Assembly: GCA_013365325.1 (NCBI GenBank)
Contig: JABVXV010000030.1
Location: forward strand, 248,001 to 312,000
Direction of reading: 5' to 3'
Length of the DNA stretch: 64,000 nt
Source of the DNA: Dipetalonema caudispina
Taxonomy: Eukaryota; Nematoda; Chromadorea; Rhabditida; Onchocercidae
In this document: positions 54,201 through 64,000 of the stretch, piece after piece
Numbering within the stretch: the stretch's first letter is position 1
Layout: each line of letters starts with the position of its first letter
Program-made: the position numbers and the translations under genes
The notes under the pieces: model-generated
Database searches by the model: none
The model's input: only the letters and a program-made list of their open reading frames with translations
Told to the model about the DNA's origin: nothing

Positions 54201-54556
54201 ACTGAATAAGTAATAATTTGTGGTATTATGCATAAATGAACACTTTGCAATTACAGCGCAAGTGGATATATTACCAAATATACCCATCACAAATATTACA
54301 ATGTAAAAAGTAACCATCGGTAGAACAATCGAATACTGAAAAATAATTATGAATTATAAATAAGAGAGATCTCTTGGATTGCTTTAATGATGAAAGATAT
54401 TTGGAGATCCGATTAATGTCATATCACTCTTTTTACCGGAAGACAACGTTCTCCAAGCGTGAGAAAGACGTATTCAGTGATATTTGGTGCAGGATAAGTG
54501 AGATTTGAACACGGGTCATCATCCATGCCGTTCCTCTTCAACGCAGTACTCATCAT
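51255..54556 (-). CDS. Rhodopsin-family peptide GPCR, neuromedin-U-receptor-like
   Basis: Eleven minus-strand exons close in phase to 450 residues: 54556-54437, 54335-54167, 54094-53938, 53747-53543, 53492-53375, 53049-52963, 52095-52011, 51946-51804, 51663-51571, 51502-51400, 51327-51255 (TGA). The N-terminus has two glycosylation sequons (Asn18-Leu-Thr, Asn25-Ile-Thr). TM1 carries GNISTC; TM2 is NYYLFSLAISDLLIILVGLP, then MELYDVLGSTYPYKFG and a Cys, which together are the hallmark of neuromedin-U, pyrokinin and CAPA receptors. The TM3 end is ERW (143-145) where most relatives have ERY or DRY. TM6 holds FFLSWLPFHVQRL and TM7 SNSACNPVLYSIFS (NPxxY). The cytoplasmic tail is basic and Ser-rich. 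Known for the family: Gq-type receptors for short C-terminally amidated neuropeptides at the plasma membrane; which C. elegans nmur gene matches cannot be told here. The intron between exons 2 and 3 is 72 bases, has no in-frame stop and, if read through, would insert 24 residues after TM2. Confidence 0.88.
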
Positions 54557-57500
54557 CAGTTGTTCGATCTGCCGATATACTTCAACATTGTAAATGATTC
54601 AGTTACCTTTAAATGGAATTCTTAACAATTTTACAAATATAGATATTAAGTCAAGTAGAAAATGCTAACATAATAATCATTCTTTGCTAAGAATGGAAAT
54701 TTCATTGCGCTATAAAGGAGATGAGAACTTTTTTTTATTACTCCAACTTTTGAAGTTAAAAAAATTGCTACGAAAGAAAAGATAAAATGATGTGATATGA
54801 ATGATATAGGATCTCCGTCGGATTCTCAGAAAGACGTGAGAAAGTTAGTAGCATCTGATTTGAAAATTTATAGTATTTTTGAAAGTTCATGTTTTCCAAT
54901 GTATTTTCTAGGCTTGACATTTATTTAGGTATAATTTTCCGGTTCAGATTCTAAAATTAATTTCAGCTGAAATACTCTGACTTCATTACTCTAAATACTT
55001 TAGCCGACGTTTAATATTCATTGAATTTAATGCTAATAAAGGGAAAATACTTGTTGAGTTTTTTTTAAATAAAAATTTCCATTAATCATTCATATCTCTG
55101 TTTTAAAGTTCAATAAATATAAAAATAAAAGCGTGAGAAGAATAAATGATTCATCAGAACTATTTCTTTTTTATATCGCCGCAATTCCATGCTATATAAA
55201 GTTTCATGTTTTTTAGAAAAAAGTTTATAATGCCCTTCATCAACTCCATTTATCAGCTGAAATGTCAAATGTTGTCAATAGAAGGATCGGTTTATCACTT
55301 TATTAGTAATTACAAACTGTATTAATCAGTAAATTGTAAACCACGTGAGATAAAATAATTAAGCCAGTTCAGCAGGCGAAAATGATCTGATTTGATTTAG
55401 TAAAACGATTAAATTTAGAGAAACAAAGTGACTTAGGTTTGACGAGGAAAAATGACGCGAAAATCTTACACTCAGTGTCTATTGTTTCGGATTAATTTCA
55501 TAAATTAACTTTTGAATCACTGAAGGATTTAATGCTGATATATACAAATTATTCAAGCAGAGTAGTTATCCCTAGCAAAGGCAAAAAGATGAGAGATTTT
55601 TTGATAAGATTTAAATAGTTCAAAGTTTTTGTTTGACACTATTAGGATTCTCAGCTGGCATCACAATTACAAAAACGAAGTCTGTCTAAGTAGAAGTAAA
55701 CTATGCTCTATCTTCTAAATTTACATCTTTGGTGAATGAATCGGCTAATATCGAAGTTTACGTTATTTTCCCACCATTTTAATTTACCGTTTCAATGACT
55801 CTTTATTAGCAAACAATGCTAAGACAACTAAATAAAACAAAAAATTCCTCGTCGTATAATAATTGTTCTATTTCTGTGAATTTATCGAATAAGGAAAAAA
55901 AGAAAAAATGAAATCAAAATTGGCCATGCTGTTCGAAAATTGCAAATTCAATTTAATCTGTATTGTTACAATTGTAAAAGGGAGTCTCTAATTACTTTTG
56001 AAAGCAAATAGAAAGAGTAAGATAAATTGCAATATCTTCAAGAAGTACTGTTCATCAACCACTAAAATAAGCGGAAATAGTAAATTAAAAAAGGAGAAAA
56101 TGACTATCTCTAAGCTTCGATAAAGATTTATTTGAATGGAAAAATTATAGAGAAATTTGATATAACATATTAGAACCTTTTAACATTAAACAGTAGAACA
56201 TTTTATGAAATAATATTTTAAAAATTATTTTCAATGGAAGCAAAGCGAAAGAAGAATAGATACTAATTAGCTCAGTAATTTTGAAATGGGAAACCGTAGA
56301 AAATGAAGATAAACTTTGAACGTGAATGAAGTAAAAGAAGAAAATTTTGCTTATTCAAATGATCAGAGAGTAAGCAGAATATGGAATGACCCGAAGTACT
56401 GAGTAGAAAATCCCGTCGTAGGAAGAATTCAAGTCTCTTCACAGGAATGAAGAGGTCCAAACCTTTCGATGGAAGTGACAAATTAATAGTATCCATGAAA
56501 TCGGAAAAGTCGAGGTCAATCTAAATGTGTGCATCACTTGAGGATATTCTTACAAAGTATGAGGCAATATCATACTTCCTCCAGCATAATGATATTAAAA
56601 GTGATTCAACTGTCGAAGAAATCCGCTCCTCCTCTTGTTTTCAACTTTTTTACAATGCTAGAAATTGCGAAAAATTCCTCGTTGCAGCTATGTAGACTGT
56701 TCATTGGCACTTGACCTTTATAATAGGTCTTCTTCCTTGCTACAATATTCATACCTATGAAAATTCATTCTTAAGCTATTTATCTAAAAAAAAAATTTCG
56801 ATTTTCTACGTAAAAATGTTATAGAATTTACTTGATCAAAAATAAGAGAATAACAGCTCTTTCCTCGTTTATCCAAAGAGTTCTACCATTTCCGCACTTA
56901 AATTATGAAGTTCCTCCTGAGACTACCAATTGACGCAATTGTGCATTAGCTCAGAGTGACGACTGTTGTGAATAAATTCTAATTTTTTGAGTGTTCAAAT
57001 TAAATGATCGATATGGATGCTTCAAAAAAACTGGCAAGAATCACGAAATTTGTTCATTTGTTCACAGAAGAAGTGGGAGAGACGGGCCATTTTTGCTTTA
57101 ATAGTTGGTGGCAATTTTAAAATGATTATTAGACTATACGATAGGCATGGCCAGAATAAATTTATGATAGCCATAAATGTGTCTCCAACATGGTTTTGAA
57201 ATGTGTTCTTTTTTTTGAGTAATAGTGAATGAGCCATTCTGATGAGGAAGTTTTAGCTATAAAAAAGTTTAATTATTCTTTCTGATCTGATCTGTAAGAC
57301 AAATAGAAAGTAAGGGGAAATTTTCAATAATCAAAAGTAAGCAATTACTAGCAAAGATCATTTTATTTTCAAAAATAGGAAAGAATTCTTTTTGGTTCTG
57401 ATTCGACCAATGGGCCATCAATTTAATTAGTTAGGGCGATCATAGCAGAATATGTCGGAATATCAAAAACTTGGTAAAATTATTTAGAGATTTATAATTA

Positions 57501-59659
57501 GACGCGTTTTCCACCCTTCTCACCAAATCAATTAATTCAATTTCTGAAAGACACCAAAGTTCAGGGAATTTACACCCTAATTAGGGCTTAATTATTAGAA
57601 GTTTGAGAACTGAAAGAAATGTTTTTATTTTTGATTTTCTTTTTCTTCCGTTCCGTCTTTTGAGCTACAACTTATATTTCTTTGCTATTATAATTAAATA
57701 ATTTTTATAGAATTGTGAAGATTATTTGTAATTACATTGTTTAAAAAAGCAATTTGCTGTCGTTTCCTCATTTTAAATTTTTCCCAATGAAGAAAAAAAA
57801 AGCTCAAGGAGATCTTTACAGCTGAAGAACAATTTAATACTCTGTCATGCAATTATGATAAATTTTGAACTCATATACGTTAACATTACCGAAGACTGAC
57901 TGATATGAAATGAAATAGAAATAGAAATATAATAAACATGAGGATGAGAAAAGCTACAATGTAGAGCAAAGAAGTGTTTATGAAACTTGAGTTTTTAAAA
58001 AATCTCTGTTCTTTTTTTTTGAAGCATAGAATGTTATCCATCTCATCTTTCCAGCACTTAACAATTTCCAAATACAATGACGCAAACATAGATATTTGCG
58101 TCGTATCAAATGGAAATTTTGCCTTTAAAGTTTCAGTTGTGCATGAGAATAAGGAAGCTCATTAAAAATTGGAATTATTTGAAGGGATTTTATAAGAAAA
58201 ACAATGCCTAATGTCATTTCGTAGCTGATAGAATGGAGGATTTAGAAGATCGAGCAGTAACAATATCCTCAACCATCATGCCATTCGTTGTAACATTTGT
58301 TGAATGGATTGATATTATCCTGAAATCTTTTAAATGAAATTTAAATTTAGTTGTACTGAGGAGAAATTGTATACGTCTACTCTTTATCAGATGATTACTG
58401 TGGAATCACTGTAATTTACATATGAAAATCAAATAAAATAACTTCGTGAAGTACAGAAATTTTATGTGAAAAATGTTATAATCTTCGTGTGATTCTACTG
58501 ATTATTTCTACATCTGATCTTGGTTTTTATAAATAAGTTAAGTATGAAAAATTTTGGAATGATATTCCTGATGTTGTCTAAAAGAAATAGACAATTAATG
58601 GCATTGGTGGCAGATTTGTGCAAATTTCCTTAGTACTTTCTTCTGAGAAGAGGATGCAACTATTTTTAGCACTTCAATTTTGAAATGCATTATTCATTTA
58701 CGTCTAAACAAAATTCTTGCATCATCAATCAACAGAAGACATTTCTCAAATGTTTCTGTAAGATGTCATATTCATTTGCAAAATGGCATAAAAAAGTTAA
58801 ACGGTATTGTTTTTGTAGCTAATTATCCTTCGTTTTAAATTATGGCAAAATTTGAATATTTTGACTGTCCATATTATCTCGAAAAGTATCGATAAATACT
58901 GTCTTTGATATAAAGTAGTGTGGGAGAGACTAATTCTTGAGGATCTGAAATTGCTTATTACAAAGGTTTAAATGTTACATCAATTGCTGAAAGTATTAAA
59001 GAAAAACTTTTGTTTATTTATAACGAATGAATACGATAGGAAGAATTCCCTTTTTTTGTCTTCAAGCCTTCAATTTCTCTGTCCTTTAGGAGAATTTCGA
59101 ACTTTTGTCTAATTAATCGTCAAAAATTAGAACAGGTGACTTATTTAGAATATATATAATAAAACTCTATTGAAATGGTTGAAAAATAAATTACATTTTT
59201 TGTAAATTTTTCCTTTTTTTTGCGGAAAAAAAAATTAATCATAGCATGGATTTACTTGAAAACATAAAATAGTTATAATAAAAAGATGCGTAGTAATTTA
59301 GATAATCACTGAACTTATGCCTCGATACTACCGGTAAAGGTAATAAGTCTCAGATTGATTTTATCATTCATTCATATAAGCCTTTCCTTACCAAACTAAA
59401 GATCAGAAATATCCTGCACAATTCACTTACTTATCTGCAAAATGAATAAATATGAGTATAATACTTGAAGAAATAAATATCATATTGGAAGAAATAAGAT
59501 TTCTTCTCGATAATCACCGGAATCGCATTGCAATTACAGTTGAAATGAAATAGGAATTCTGATCAGTAATTGTTAAGCACTAATAGTAGTATACATGGAA
59601 ATGGAACAAGCCACTACTAATATTAAAATCATGAAACATATGGAGAAATTTGAATTTAT
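54557..59659. other. Gene-poor region upstream of the GPCR
   Basis: The GPCR promoter should lie at the left edge. No complete gene is seen. Plus-strand coding-like pieces occur at 56316-56695 (listed separately), at about 58056-58163 (after TTTCCAG: HLTISKYNDANIDICVV...) and at 58232-58339 (MEDLEDRAVTISSTIMPF... to TGA). They do not join in phase and no family is recognised. The rest is AT-rich with no visible structure beyond short A and T runs. Confidence 0.45.
56316..56695 (+). pseudogene. Frame-broken coding relic or unresolved exons
   Basis: Adjacent open stretches read like one protein but in shifting frames. At 56316-56402 one frame gives NEVKEENFAYSNDQRVSRIW..., stopping at TGA. At 56390-56523 the next frame gives VLSRKSRRRKNSSLFTGM... 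rich in Lys, Arg and Ser, stopping at TAA. In the same frame, directly after that stop, an ATG at 56525 opens a 56-residue frame (MCASLEDILTKYEAISYF...) to TAG at 56695. No splice pair removes the breaks, so a decayed gene is the simplest reading; a real gene with unusual exons, or base errors, cannot be ruled out. The composition is soluble and charged, with no family recognised. Confidence 0.35.
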
Positions 59660-60802
59660 TTAAATGAAGTGAATTAGTGAAGCAATTGGAATAGAAAACG
59701 TTGCATGTTCACTGAGTAACGATGACGATAATATAGTGTAATTAGCTGATCTAATTTGCATGTTGAAATAAACTGAATTCAGTGGCATGTCCATTATAAT
59801 AAGTTTAAGTGAAAAATACTTGTAGAAAATGTAGAGAAATGGTAATGAAACAGGGGAAAAACGAAAAATAAATATAAGCACACAAAAATGTAAGAAATAC
59901 AATCACAACACACTGTTGAATATCTTCTTTGACCTCTAAAAGAGCATCAACTACAACATTTCGGTTTAGTAGTTCAGCTGCAGAAGTCAAGCGATTCGTC
60001 TCAGAAGGACATTTTTTTCTGAATCTTCGAGAAGTGTTTACTTTTCTAGAAAAATGTGAAAATTCGAGAGAATAAAAAGTTAGAGTTATCGTAGAAGCCA
60101 CATTTGGTATGTATTACCACATGCAAAAACGAAGTGAAATTTGAAATGGTATTAAAAAAAAGAAGTAACTTGTCGGGCGAATTAAATGAATGATAAATGA
60201 TAGTGAAAATATTTGTAATAAGTACAATATGAGGATCAGAATTAAATAGGCGAAGCAGATCATTAAGATCACTCAGTTTTCATGTCAAACTTCTGGCATT
60301 GTTGAGATTTTGAAGAACGCTGCTAGAATACGTTATGTGTAACGAAATTCAAATAATTTATGTCCAAATAATTGTAGTATTTTGTGTTTTACCAGTTATT
60401 AGAATAATTCATCTTATAAATTGTTTTTAATGAATGTGACAAGGTTAGTGGTATTCTCACCCTTGTTTATGATTGTAACATTTAGCATACCTTTGTTTAC
60501 GATGTTTACGATTGTAACACAATGTGACCTTGCTTACATGTTCATCCTTATTGTATCCAACAGGACTGTAACACATGTAGACCATTCCCAGTTCACATAT
60601 GTATGTATGTGTAGGTTGGAACTTCCAAAGAAAATCACTTTTTTGTTACAAAAAGTCAGTTTTAAGAAGAGTTACTTTGGGACAAAAGGTCACTACCGTA
60701 ATAAATCGCTTCTAGCTGATCAGAGCTCCATCGAATCATACTGTGACGTCGATTGCCATTAATTCCTCTATTCTTCAAATCAACCTTTACAACAGTTCTT
60801 GT
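59660..60802 (-). CDS. Unidentified protein, last three exons (partial)
   Basis: Three minus-strand exons join in phase to 106 codons: 60802-60697 after a strong TTTTTTACAG acceptor, 60040-59912, and 59745-59660 (TAA). They read TRTVVKVDLKNRGINGNRRH..., NTSRRFRKKCPSETNRLTSA..., and NYTILSSSLLSEHATFSIPI.... The first part is basic, the middle has a short helix-like stretch (AELLNRNVVVDALLEVKEDI), the end is Ser-rich and hydrophobic. Upstream exons must exist because the first listed exon starts at an acceptor; a candidate near 61160-61200 (MATDIPCRFRAVLCHR) does not match in phase. No family is recognised and the second acceptor is poor. Confidence 0.4.
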
Positions 60803-61770
60803 CTGTAAAAAACGAATTATCCAAATCAAAAAAAAAACTCTCACGAAATTATGGTACCAGCGGATCTACGAAACACATAGTATCCTTTCTAGCTGGAATA
60901 CTACAATGCATGCGATACTACTCATTATATTATTTTTTCTAAATGATTAAAAACATATTATTTTCGAAAATACTACCAAATTTTTGATTGGAAGTTCTAT
61001 GCTTTTGAAAGATTTGCAAGGACGTATTTGTGTTATCACCTTGTATTTCTGAGAGGAAATCAAACGCTCCTTCATATTTTTAATTTAATTACTGTTATCA
61101 TTTACTGATTAAAATTGCGATGACACAATACAGCTCTAAATCTGCATGGAATATCAGTTGCCATAGTTACGAATGAATTATCATCGTCATGATGTATTTG
61201 TATAATAGTTAGCTAACTTGTTGTTTATTCCCAAAAGCTATCGCTACTTCCCTTTTCATTTTTCATTCACATCAAATATTCCTCGGATTGTCAGAAATTT
61301 TCAACCTAATCCTAAAGATATGTTATAATTAGAACAGTTTTAAAAGTTGTAATGAGTCATTCTTCTGAAATGATTCTTTCGATGTTTATTCTGAGAATTA
61401 TTCAACCGAAAAGTGTAAACATTCATCGTTGCTGAAAATCTATGACATATAATTAATCGCCTGATCACTTCAATGTTTCTGTATTATTTAAAATCTATGA
61501 GTTTGAAATGAAAAATGTTATGTGGATAGTGAAAAAAAAGAATCAGAAATTGTGGATTTGTCTAACGTAGAATCAATTCCAAAAATTTAACTTCGCACAT
61601 CTGGAAAATATGTTTGAGTCCACACATATTCTCTCTGAGGGTATCGTATCTAAAAGTGGGAATTATTTCATTAACTGTTTTTGTATCTTGAAATATTCTT
61701 CCATAGTAGCTCACATCTTTTCAGAATAACTTTTGCTTTCACAAATTGAAAAACTGGAAGTGGTGGTCTA

Positions 61771-62336
61771 ATGCAATCTAATGCAAAACGTCGATTCGTG
61801 AATGCATATTTGAATGAGGTAGAAGATCTGCGGAATGCAGTGAATCGTTTGCAGTTGTATGAAATTATAATCGCTACTGGTAAAGATTTGTTGATATCGG
61901 ACTTGGGACCTACAGGTAATTTCTTTTAAAAAAGATCAAATAGAGCTCTATTTATAAACAAATTATTTGAAGAACTTAAGTGAAAAAAAAAATTCCGTGA
62001 AATCGAGGCCTCTTCCTTATTGGAAATCTTCAAATCGGAAATCATACAATGTAATTTTTGAACCTTAAAACTTTTTGCATAAAAATTTAGAAGCGAAATC
62101 TCTTTCAATCGATTCTTCTTTCTCCGAATAAAAAAAAACTCATCAAGGAATGTAAATAGTCTATAATCCTGTCTGCGAGATTTTTAAAGTTCTGATTCTA
62201 ACAAAAATTAAAAGATACACTGGGCAATTTATTCCTATCAGAGCTTCAATCTTTAAAATTTGAAAGTTTACTAGCGGTGAAGGAACGTTTATTCGAAAAA
62301 ATTACTGAGAAAAGGAAATACTGCGAAAACTCTTAA
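61771..62336 (+). CDS. Small coiled-coil protein, 79 residues
   Basis: Two exons, 61771-61915 and 62242-62336 (TAA), join at phase 1 with GTAATT and TATCAG sites. The ATG follows a TTTTCAG acceptor (ending about 61725) by some 45 bases that contain an in-frame stop, which suits a spliced-leader site and a short 5' leader and supports this start. The protein is helical and charged: AYLNEVEDLRNAVNRLQLYE, then a short loop (SDLGPTE), then LQSLKFESLLAVKERLFEKI. No signal peptide or membrane segment. Small two-helix coiled-coil proteins are common subunits of trafficking or cytoskeletal complexes; no specific family is recognised. Confidence 0.5.
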
Positions 62337-63271
62337 AAGTATTCATTAAATGAAAGACTGAAAATGACAAGGATTTAGAGGGTATGAAGTAAGATTAATG
62401 AAAATTTTGCCTTTGAAAACAGCAAAGAACATTAAGAAAAAAAGGAAACAACATTTTCTTTTTAAATTAGCCGGAAATAACACACACTTTATTTCTTGAA
62501 ATAAGTTATTTGGCAGTTCAAACTATCATTTCTTCTGTTTTTTTATGCCATTATTTTGGCAACAATATAATTTAACTCAGAAAAAAAAGCTCTGAGAGTA
62601 ATTCTAAAAATGGGTTATTTTGTTATAGCATGCTGTACTTAGAAATTGAAGATTTACTTGGAAAGTACAAAAAATTTTATAGCATATCATGCTTTGGAAT
62701 AAGTTATTTTATCTAATAATTTATATCCGATATTTCGGCATAATTTGAAATTATGAATTACTATGAAAAAATGAATAGAATGAGTAAAACTGTGCGGAAT
62801 AATATGGGTAAAAATCGATTGAAATTGTTTTTCTCCATCGGAGTACTTTCTTAGAGATCATAAGTTGAGATGAAGCAGAAAAAATTTGATTTTTTTTAAA
62901 TATGTTAAATTTTCTTCCAAGGAATTCAAAACTATCATATAAACATATACATTTTATTACTGATAAAATTTTTAGAAAAATTTTTCTCTTTTCACTTTGC
63001 TATCAATTATTAGTAATAGCTACTATTTAACAAAATATGTTGCATTTGAGAATTGGAAGAAATCAAATTATATTTGAAGAAAAGAACAAAGATTTTATGC
63101 CAAGAACAAGTCATTTAAATAGAAACAAAACGAAAAGGATCGGATGTTTTGTCTTACTTATAAAATTCATTAAAAAATCAATGCCTTTGTTCAGACTTAA
63201 ATTGAACGTTGAAAAGTTAACAAAATGAATTTAAAAAATTGAACTCAAAAAATAATTCAAATTGTCAACAG
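62337..63271. other. AT-rich spacer, no supported gene
   Basis: Between the 79-residue protein gene and the exons at the right edge only AT-rich sequence with short A and T runs is seen. The open frame at 63037-63228 lacks splice sites and is not supported. Confidence 0.5.
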
Positions 63272-63863
63272 TCAGCCCTTTCCAACAACTGAACCTGTTG
63301 TAAAAAGTATCAATCATTCAAAAGTTATTGGAAACCACTCCGAGCAATCTTTAGTTGCTAAAATCATTGGCGATCATTCATCACGAAGATCAAGTGTTTT
63401 CAAATGAATTAATCAAAGATTTAATTACTTCAGTTCTAGCTATCACGATATTAAATTTTTGAATTGAACTTACCTGACCTGATCAATTTAAATAATCTTT
63501 CTTTATGTTCAGACTATTATCCGTTCGACAAAGCTTATGAAGTTTTTGAGCAACTACCTGTGACAAATTTGTTGGAAATAATGGAACAAAACAGCAGTTG
63601 TATGAATAAAATCGGGCAGAATTGGTATTCTATTGAATTGAAAGAATTAGCTAAATCACTGAATGAGGTTTGAAAGTTAAATTAAAATTTATTTAACTGT
63701 TTTTGATTTTTTAAATTAATTTTTTCTGGAATATTTGATTAAAATAGCGAATTATTTAAGAAATGAAAAAATTCTCGTGAAAGCTATGCATACCTCAGAA
63801 TTCAAATATCTTCATCAAATTGATGGATATTTAAATCATCACAGAATCAACAATACCAAATAG
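63272..63863 (+). CDS. Unidentified gene near the right edge, exons partly resolved
   Basis: Two exons join in phase: 63272-63393 (QPFPTTEPVVKSINHSKVIG...) and 63513-63667 (NYYPFDKAYEVFEQLPVTNL...), with a phase-0 donor after 63667. A further open stretch, 63748-63863, reads NYLRNEKILVKAMHTSEFKY... to TAG but needs phase 1, so an exon is missing or a base is shifted. Upstream, 63037-63228 is also open but hydrophobic and basic. The two good exons have ordinary globular composition; no family is recognised. Confidence 0.35.
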
Positions 63864-64000
63864 ATACTAAAAATGAAATGACGAAACAGTGAATCATTTA
63901 ACTCTTAGATTGTAAGTAAATTAGTGACAAAAGAAAAATGAAGTTGTTCTAAAAATTTATTTGGACGACAATAACAAAATAACTTCCTTCATCAACTTCT

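Noticed and set aside
60421..60762. Plus-strand open frame of 113 codons with repeated GATTGTAAC words
   Set aside because: Overlaps the better-supported minus-strand exon 60802-60697; the hydrophobic start comes from a short repeat.
1..64000. tRNA, rRNA, CRISPR arrays, bacterial or transposase genes
   Set aside because: None could be recognised by eye on either strand; a covariance-model search would be needed to exclude small RNA genes.

Overview
The window is AT-rich animal DNA with short, phase-consistent introns (GT or GC...TTTCAG). Gene content and splice style point to a nematode, most likely a filarial or other spirurid. The assignment rests on family recognition (a malt-1-type paracaspase, a ONECUT homeobox gene, a neuromedin-U-receptor-like GPCR, PAN-module proteins) and not on any database match.

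Layout, left to right. 320-1377 (+): last four exons of a Cys-loop ligand-gated ion channel whose N-terminus lies off the left edge. 1378-14180: long gene-poor stretch with one possible micro-gene (4627-4842, -), one isolated exon candidate (about 5.7 kb), a perfect IR3 palindrome (9972) and small repeats. 14181-28057 (+): a 25-exon gene for a predicted 1,932-residue secreted protein with seven PAN/Apple-like cysteine modules separated by acidic Ser/Thr/Glu-rich linkers; all 25 exon phases close. 29299-33373 (-): a coiled-coil protein with an Asn/Ser/Thr/Gly-rich tail, 5' end unresolved. 33923-39306 (-): a 13-exon, 616-residue paracaspase (death domain, Ig domain, caspase-like fold with His/Cys dyad, C-terminal Ig-like domain). 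It lies directly upstream of the coiled-coil gene on the same strand, so the two may be co-transcribed. 42286-47711 (+): a 15-exon, 727-residue CUT + homeodomain (ONECUT) factor, preceded by a GC-richer upstream region. 51255-54556 (-): an 11-exon, 450-residue neuromedin-U-receptor-like GPCR. 54557-64000: gene-poor, with weaker exon models: a frame-broken coding relic near 56.4 kb (+), a three-exon gene tail at 59660-60802 (-), a two-exon 79-residue coiled-coil protein at 61771-62336 (+), and unresolved exons near the right edge.

As a set, several genes relate to neuronal and immune signalling: the ion channel, the peptide GPCR, a ONECUT factor (a neuronal regulator in other animals) and the paracaspase (which works in IL-17-type signalling in C. 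elegans). Nothing shows that they are functionally linked beyond the possible malt-1/coiled-coil operon. No tRNA, rRNA, CRISPR array or recognisable transposase was seen.
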